Source: Paenibacillus aquistagni
GTDB lineage: Bacteria; Bacillota; Bacilli; Paenibacillales; Paenibacillaceae
Direction: 5' to 3'
DNA: 64,000 nucleotides
NCBI RefSeq assembly: GCF_900177815.1
Contig: NZ_FXAZ01000001.1
Span: forward strand, 806,001 to 870,000
Positions 18,001 to 27,000 of the stretch are shown here, in pieces. Position 1 is the stretch's first letter; each line of letters begins with the position of its first letter. The position numbers and the translations under genes are program-made. The notes beneath the pieces were generated by a model that made no database searches, had not been told where the DNA came from, and worked only from the letters and a program-made list of their open reading frames with translations.

Positions 18001-21000
18001 GTTGATCAAGCAGGAATTGATGACAGCTTCTATGAGCTCGGCGGCGATTCGATTAAGGCCATTCGCATCGTGTCGAAGCTTCGTGAGGCGGGGTATGAGC
18101 TGCAAGTCAAGTCCATCATGCAAGGACGAACGATTCGAGCGATTCGGCCTATGGTATCCAAGCAGCAGCTAGTTGTTGATCAGGCGCTCGTTACTGGAAT
18201 TGTGGAATGGACGCCGATTCAATCAGCGTTCATACAGAGCGGTATTGCGCACCCGCATCATTTTAATCAATCCTTCCTGCTTGAAAGCACGAGCTTGTTA
18301 AACCGTGTAAGCCTAGAGCAGTCCCTGACCGCTTTAGTTCAGCATCACGATATGCTTCGAGCCGTTATTCGCGACGGCGTCCAAGTTGTCCGCGGTATAG
18401 GGGATGGTGAGCTTTACAGCCTGATCGACAGGAATATGAAGGATAAAGAAAGCAAGGAAGAGCTATATCAAGCAATTGAACAATGTGCCAATCAGATACA
18501 AGCGAGTATGGATCTTGCTAATGGCCCCTTGCTTAAAGCAGCTGTATTCCGTTCAAGGCAAGGAGATTATTTGTTCTTGTGCATCCATCACCTCGTTGTG
18601 GATGGGGTGTCTTGGCGCATTCTTCTAGAGGACCTGAATAAAGGCTACAGTATGGCTGAGTCTGGTCACAAGCCTATATTCCCGCCTAAGACCCACTCCT
18701 ACCAGCAATGGAGTGACGGGCTGAGACGCTACCGCAACCGCCCTCAGCTGCTTGCAGAGCTCCCGTATTGGAGAGAGGTGGAGCGCAAGGTAAGTGCAAG
18801 CAAGCTTAAGCCAATGGCCTCGGAGTGTCATGCAGCTACGGGCTATCTGGAATGGGCTCTAAGCGAAGAAGCAACACGTGAGCTTCTGCAGACTGCAGGC
18901 CGTTCCTATCACGCTGAAGCGAATGACCTGCTTCTGACAGCCCTTTATCGAGCGATTCAACTTCTAACCGGGCAGCATACGGTATCGGTTCTTACGGAAG
19001 GCCATGGCCGTGAATCCATTGGCGAGCCAGCCATCATTGATCGAACGGTTGGATGGTTTACAAGCATGTATCCTACCGCGATTGATGGCATTGGCGGTTC
19101 AATAGATGAAGATATCATTTTGACCAAGGAAAGCTTAAGACGCATTCCGAATCATGGCCTGGGCTACGGCGTTCTAAAGGCTATAGGAGAAGAGCAAGCG
19201 CTTGAAGGCACAGCACCTGACATTACCTTTAACTTCCTTGGCGAATTCGGACAAGAGAGCGGCTTGGAGGGCTGGAAGCTAAGTGATGCACCGCGCGGTC
19301 TCGATGTGTCTTCGGACAATCACTTCGGCAGCATGCTGTCTTTGAATGGGGCCATCATGAATGGCGTATTGCAAATGTCTGTCATGTACAACAAGCAGCA
19401 ATACAACACTGATTTTGCAGTACAACTGGCGGATCGGTTCAAAATGCAGCTGGAATTGATTCTCGCTCATTGTGCTGGAATAGAGCTTCCTATATGGACG
19501 GCATCTGATCTAGGGGAATTAACTTGGAGCCATCGAAGTTTCACCACGATTAAGCAGCGTTATGCTGATCACGGTTATCAGATCGAACGGATTTATCCGC
19601 TCACTTCTTTGCAGGAAGGGATGTTGTTTCATAAGCTCGAAGACCAGCAGGCCTCTAGCTACGTTGTTCAAACCCTATATCGGATCAGCGGTCCATTGCA
19701 TGTAGACGCCTTGCGGGCAAGCTTGCAGCTTCTAGCCGAACAACATGAGGTGCTGCGCACAAGCATCGTACATCTGGATGCCGAAGAGCCTAGGCAGATG
19801 CTGATTCAAGGCAGAGAAGTGGAATTTCTGTTCACCCAAGCCTCTGATCAGGATCATTCTTCGGCAAGACTGGAAGCCATCTGCGAAGAGGATGTAAAGC
19901 GCGGTTTTGATCTGGAGCATGACAGCTTGGTTCGATTGCATGTGATTCAGCTGGAGGATCAGGAATATCGGCTTCTGATGAGCTTCCATCACATCATCAT
20001 GGACGGCTGGTGCATGTCGATCATAATGAATGACCTTCAAGCCTTCTACACCAAGCTTGTTCAAGGTGTGGAGCTGGAAGATTTGCGCGCTGAGGCAACA
20101 AACAATCAGACGAAGTACGAGGATTATGTTCGATTGATTGCAGAACGTGACCATTCTCATGATATGGCTTATTGGGAAGAGCTGCTTCAAGGCTACGAAG
20201 AAGCAAGGGGAATACGCCCTCAGGGCTATGCCGAGCAGAATCAAGATGCTGAACCCGTTCGCTATGAAGAGCTGCTGCTGGATGAAGCCTCCACTCGTCA
20301 ATTAGAGTCATACTGCAAAGCGCATGGAATCACGTTGAATACGCTGGTAGAGGCCGCATGGGGTATTGTGCTGCAAAGGTACAACAACACGCAGGATGTG
20401 GTATTTGGCAAGGTCGCTTCTGGGCGCAATGTGGATCTGCAAGGCATTGATCAGATGGTCGGGTTATTCATCCATACCCTCCCTGTGCGGGTGAGAACAG
20501 TGGAGAAGCAAACGATTGCTGAGCTGCTTGCACAGCTCCATGATCAGGCTCTGCATACCGCCCAGCATGAGATCAGCTCTCTCGTTGAGATTCAAGCTTC
20601 TACCGGCTTGGGCAGCCCCCTTATTCAATCCCTGCTTGCCTTCGAAAACTATTACGAACAGGATGCTGCCGCCACAAGTTCCCTTCCATTGGAGCTTATG
20701 GCGGCTAGAGAACAGACCAACTATCCACTTACGTTACTGGCGAATAAATCCAAAGTGCTGGGATTCCGCTTTATGTATGATACGAGCTTATACACCCAGG
20801 AGGAAGTCGCTCGTTTGCTCAAACGGCTTAAGCTGGCACTAATGCAGATGGCGGAGCAGCCTGCTCTGCCTGTAGCTCAGATTGATCTGCTGGATGAGGC
20901 GGAACATAAGCAGGTTGCCCTTCATTTCAATGATACATCTACCTCTATTAATCGAGAACGAACCGTTGTGGAGTTGTTTGAGGAGCAGGTGAGTCGCAAG

Positions 21001-24000
21001 CCTAATGAGGTTGCGGTCGTCTCGGAAGCGATGAATCTTACCTATGGCGAATTGAATGCCAAGGCGAATCAGCTTGCAGGCATGCTAAGAGCCAAGGGTG
21101 TTAAGCCAGATCAGCTGATCGGCATTACTGCGGAGCGAAAAGTAGAGACGATAATTGGGCTGGTTGCGATCTTGAAAGCTGGCGGGGCTTATCTGCCAAT
21201 TGATCCGAAATATCCTGAGCAGCGCATTCAATATTTGCTTGAGGACAGCAGCACGAGCTTGATCTTAACGACCGAATTTGATTTTTCGTTCATAAATATG
21301 AAGCCATATGCGAATCAAACGGAGTTGCTGCATTTAAGGGACGAGAGCCTGTATCAAGGTCCAACTGCGAACCCTGAACGGGTGAATGCAGCTCATGATC
21401 TTGCTTATGTCATCTATACATCTGGAACGACAGGCCAGCCTAAAGGCGTGATGATCGAACACCTAAGCATTAATCGTTTGGTACAGGACACGCAGTATGT
21501 GGACTTTTCCCAGATTCGTATTCTGCAAACCGGCTCTTTGGCCTTTGATGCCTCGACCTTTGAAATCTGGGGAGCGCTCCTTAATGGAGGGGAGCTTTAT
21601 CTAGTTGATGAGGAAGTCCTTACAGATACACAAGCGCTAAAGCAGGCGATTCAACATTATCAGGTGAACACCATGTGGCTGACCGTATCCTTGTTCAATC
21701 ACATGGTGATGGAGGATGTGTCGGCATTTGACACCTTGACGAATCTCCTTATCGGAGGCGAACAGCTGTCTCCTATTCATGTGAAGCGTCTATTGGATCA
21801 TAACTCGAATATTAAGCTGATCAACGGCTATGGGCCGACGGAGAGCACAACCTTTGCCGTAACCCATCCAATCCATGATGCTGCATGCATTCCAATCGGA
21901 AGCCCGATTGCCAATACCGAGGTCTATATCATGAACGGCGATCAACTGTGCGGTATTGGAATGCAAGGAGAGCTGTGCATCGCAGGCATTGGATTAGCAA
22001 GAGGGTATCTAAACAAGCCTGAGCTGACAGCAGCCAAGTTTGTCTCTCATCCAGAGCAACCAGAGAAACTCATCTATCGAACAGGAGACCTCGCGTGCTG
22101 GCGGGCAGACGGTGTCATCGATTACTTAGGCAGAATCGATGAACAGGTCAAAATTCGAGGCTTCCGAATCGAGCTTCACGAGATTAAGAGCAAGCTGATG
22201 GAGCTTGAGCACATTCAGGATGCGGCTGTCATAATGATCGAAGAAGCGGGAGAAAAGCATCTATGCGGTTATGTTGTAGCGGATTATAAACTAGATCTTC
22301 AAGCGGTAAAGTTAGGCCTAAGCGACGTCTTGCCTTCCTACATGATTCCTTCTCAGCTCATTCAACTGGAGATCCTGCCTGTAACGCGCAACGGGAAGCT
22401 GGATCGATCAGCGCTTCCAAAGCCCTCCTTCTCTGCCGGCTCCAATTATACGGCGCCGCGAGACGAGGTGGAGGCGCGAATTGCAGAAGCATTTTCAAGT
22501 ATTTTGGGAGCTGAAACGATTGGCATTCATGATAGCTTCTTCGAGCGAGGAGGGCATTCGCTCCGAGCGACTCGCTTGATCAATGCAGTAGAGCAGTCCT
22601 GTGGTGTCCGAATTCCGCTGCGTGAGGTTTGGAATCTAGAGACGGTTGCTAGGCTTGCAGATTGGGTTAGAAGCAGTGCTGCGCAGCAGCTTGAGCCCAT
22701 TCCGAGACAGTCCGATCAGAAGGACTACCCGATGAGTGCTGCACAAAAGAGGTTGTTTATTATCGAGCAGATGCAGGGTTCTGCGATCACGTATAATATG
22801 CCCAGCATGCTGAGAGCTCGCGGCAGACTTGATCTTCAGCTGCTGCAGCGCGCATTATCAGAATTGGTTGCAAGGCATGAGATTCTGCGCACAAGCTTTG
22901 CTATGGTGCAAGGTGAGCCTGTACAAACCATAGCCGAAGCAGCAGAGTTGCAATTGGAGTATGGTGAAGGCAGCGAGTTGGAGACTGAAGCGTTATTCCA
23001 AGCTTTTATTCGCCCATTTGATCTGGGCAAGGCCCCTTTAATGCGGGCGAAGGCGGTTCGTTTGCAGGATGATTCCTTCCTTTTCATGCTTGATATGCAT
23101 CATATGGTTCATGACGGCGCGTCGGCAGCCATTCTGCTTCATGAGCTGACAAGACTTTATAATGGCGAGATTCTGTCAGCACCTCCCTTGCACTATAAGG
23201 ACTACAGCATATGGGAGCAAAGCAGAGATCTGGAGCCGCACAAGAACTACTGGCTTCAGCATTTTGAAGAAGAAATTCCAGTGCTTGATCTGATTGCTGA
23301 TCATCCAAGGCCGCAGCATAAATCCTATCGCGGCAGCAATGCTCAAAGCGCCTTGAGTCTTGAACTAACAGAAGCTGTGAAAAGGGTTAGCCAACAACAA
23401 GGAGCTTCCGAGTTCATGATTCTGCTCTCGATCTTCATGCTGCTGCTAAGCCGCTATTCGAGACAAGAAGATATCGTTGTAGGAAGTCCGATCGCAGGAC
23501 GCGTACATCCTGACACTGAACAGATGCTTGGCATGTTCGTGAATACCCTTGCAATCAAAGGAAAGCTTTTGCATGAAAGCACCTTTGAGGACTACCTTGT
23601 TCAGATGAAGGAGATTTGCCTAAAAGCCTTTGAGCATCAGGAGTACCCGTTCGATCTGCTGGTAGAACAGGTTGCTTCGGAGCGGGATATGTCTCGACAC
23701 CCAATCTTTGATGTCATGTTTGCGCTGCAAAACAACGAAGAGGCCGTGCTTCAGTTTAATGGGACATCTCTTGAACCAGTGGATTACAACTACCAAGTAG
23801 CCAAGTTCGATCTAACCTTAACCATAGCAGAGTCGAATGAGGGCTATGTGCTCAACTGGGAATATGCAACCGATCTGTTCAACCGTGAAACGATTGAACG
23901 AATGGCACTGCACTTCAACGAGCTTGCTATTCATGCCTTGGAGGACCCTTCACAACAGCTAAGCGAGATATCGGTTCTGTCCGATGATGAGATCAGCATG

Positions 24001-27000
24001 CTGTTGAATCATTTCAACCCGGCTGATTCCTGGCATGAGAATGATAAGACTGTTGTTGCTTGCTTTGAGGAGCAGGTCATGCGTACGCCTGACAAAATTG
24101 CCATTCAAGGCTATGAGGGCAAGCTAACGTATCGAGAGCTTAATGAGCAGGCCAATCAGCTGGCTCATCGGCTCCGTCAGCTTGGCATCGATAGAGATCA
24201 ATTCGTGGGCATCATGGCAGAACGCCGAATCGAAACCATTGTAGGGCTCGTTGCGATCCTTAAGGCAGGTGGGGCTTATGTTCCGATCGATCCGAAATAC
24301 CCGCTGAATCGCATCTCGTATTTGATTCAGGACAGTGATTGTTCCGTTATGCTGACAAGTGAATTCGACCTGTCGCAATTGGAGTATAAGCCTGAACATA
24401 TTATCCAGCTTGCGCATCCTGTTGGCTGCACGGATCAGGCCGGTCATTCTGCTAATCCGACGCAGGTCAATCATCCGAAGGACCTTGCTTATGTGATCTA
24501 TACCTCCGGTACGACAGGCGAGCCGAAAGGCGTGATGATTGAGCATCATAGCATCAATCGTCTGGTTATCCATACGAATTACGCGGATTTCAAGGATGTG
24601 CACATTTTGCAAACGGGTTCGCTAGCCTTTGATGCTTCTACCTTCGAAATATGGGGGGCGCTGCTTAATGGCGGCACACTCTACCTTGTGGAAGAAGATG
24701 TCTTAACAAGTGCCGCGTTATTTAAAGAGGCGATTCAGGACTTTGGGATTAATACGTTGTTTATAACAACGGCCTTGTTTAATCAGCTGATTTCGTTGGA
24801 TCATGAAATATTCGACTCTCTGACCCAGCTTCTCTTTGGGGGAGAGGCCACCTCCGAAGAGCATGTTGACTTGCTCGCTTCACGTAATCCAAGTCTACGC
24901 TTCGCGAATGTATACGGACCTACAGAATGCACCACATTCGCTACCTGCTATCGTATTCCCGCACAACGTGAGCGCAGCAAGACGCCGATTGGGGCGCCTA
25001 TTGCGAATACGACGGCTTATGTCATTCAGAATGGCGTTATGTGCGGCATTGGCATTCCTGGCGAGCTGCATATTGGTGGAGCAGGGGTTGCTAGAGGATA
25101 TCTGAATCGACCGGAGCTGAGCAAAGAGAAATTCGTGGAGAATCCTTATCGAAGGGGAGAACGCATGTATCGGACGGGAGATCTCGTGCGTTGGACGGCG
25201 GATGGACAGCTTGAGTATCTAGGACGCATGGATCAGCAGATTAAGCTGCGCGGCTACCGGATCGAACTAGGCGAGATTGAAAGCCGCATTCGAGAACTTC
25301 ACGGTGTTAAAGACGCGGCTGTGATGGTTAGACAGGAGAAGGGGCCGGCACTCTGCGCTTATATCGTTGCCGATCATGATCAGGATGATAGTCTGATGAA
25401 AAGTCAACTGGCGGAGCGGCTGCCGTCCTATATGATCCCCTCTTACTTCATTAAGCTGGATCAGCTTCCGCTCACTAGAAATGGCAAGCTGGATAAAAAA
25501 GCGCTCCCTGTTCCGCAGAGTGCTTCAATAGAGGAATATACGGCTCCGCGAGACCAAGTGGAGCTGGCGCTAGCGGATGTGTTTGAGCATATTCTTGGGG
25601 CATCAAGAGTCGGAATTGACGACAGTTTCTACGACTTGGGCGGAGATTCCATCAAAGCGATTCGCATGGTTTCGAAGCTTCGAGAGTATGGATATGAGCT
25701 TAGCGTAAGAATGATTATGCAGGCCAAAACAATTCGATCCATCCGCAAGAGCATGATTCATGCTCCTATCGTCAGCATTGACCAACGAGAGGTCAGTGGA
25801 ATGGCGATGCTGACGCCAATCCAGATGGATTTCTTTGCAGAATGCTTGGCAGTCCCTTCGCATTTTAATCAATCCTTTATGATCGAGACGAAGGACCGTT
25901 TGGATGTACCTAGTCTCGAAAGGGCACTTAATGCAGTCATTCTTCATCATGACATGCTGAGGGCGGTATATCCTGCAGATACCCAAATCATCCGTACAGG
26001 TGACGAAGGGCTAAGGCATGAGCTGACCTTCCAAGACTTATCTGCAATGGAGGAGTCAGAGCAGCTGTTTGCTCAAATGGAAGAAGAGGCGCTCAAGGTG
26101 CAGCAGAGCATGGATATGTTTTTTGGGCCGCTAGTCAAAGCAGCTGTCTACCGTGCGAAGCATCTTGATTACTTATTCCTCTGTATCCATCATCTTGTTG
26201 TGGATGGCATCTCATGGCGAATTGTTCTAGAGGATCTGAATACAGCTTATGGAATGGCTCGTGAAGGAAGAGAAATCGTACTCCCGCCGAAGACATTATC
26301 CTATCAGGACTGGGCGAATGCACTCATCAAGTATCGCGAGAGCGAGGAATTGCTTCACGAGATTCCATATTGGCAGTCCGTTGAGGAACTGGCAGCGAAG
26401 AGCAGTCTAAAGTGGCATGAGCCAACACCAACCGCTTGCGGTGAAGGATTAGGACAGGTCAGCATTGCACTTACAAGCGAGCAGACCATGAATCTGCTGT
26501 ACAAGGGAGGAAGGGCTTATCAAACGGAGATTAATGACTTGCTGCTCGCAGCCCTGTTCCGCTCCATTCATCGTCTAACCGGGCAGCAGAGCATGGCTGT
26601 TAATATGGAAGGGCACGGCAGAGAACCAGTCGGAGAAGCGTTGTTGATTGATCGAACGGTTGGCTGGTTCACGAGTGTATATCCGGTTGCGATAGATGGA
26701 ATTGGAAAGAGCGTGAAGGAAGACATCTTATCAACGAAGAATTGCTTGCGCCACGTTCCGAACCGAGGCATTGGCTACAGTGTATTGAAGACATACGGGG
26801 ATTTTGCCGTAAGAGGCATTCGGCCAGCTATTACGTTTAACTATTTAGGTGAATTCGGCCAAGACGGCAGCTTCGATGGATGGTCGATCAGCGATGCGCC
26901 GCGAGGATCGGATATTGCTAAAGAGAATCGCTTTGGAACGCCAATCTCAATCAATGGAATGATCACGGATGGCACTCTTCGCATGATGGTGAGCTATGAT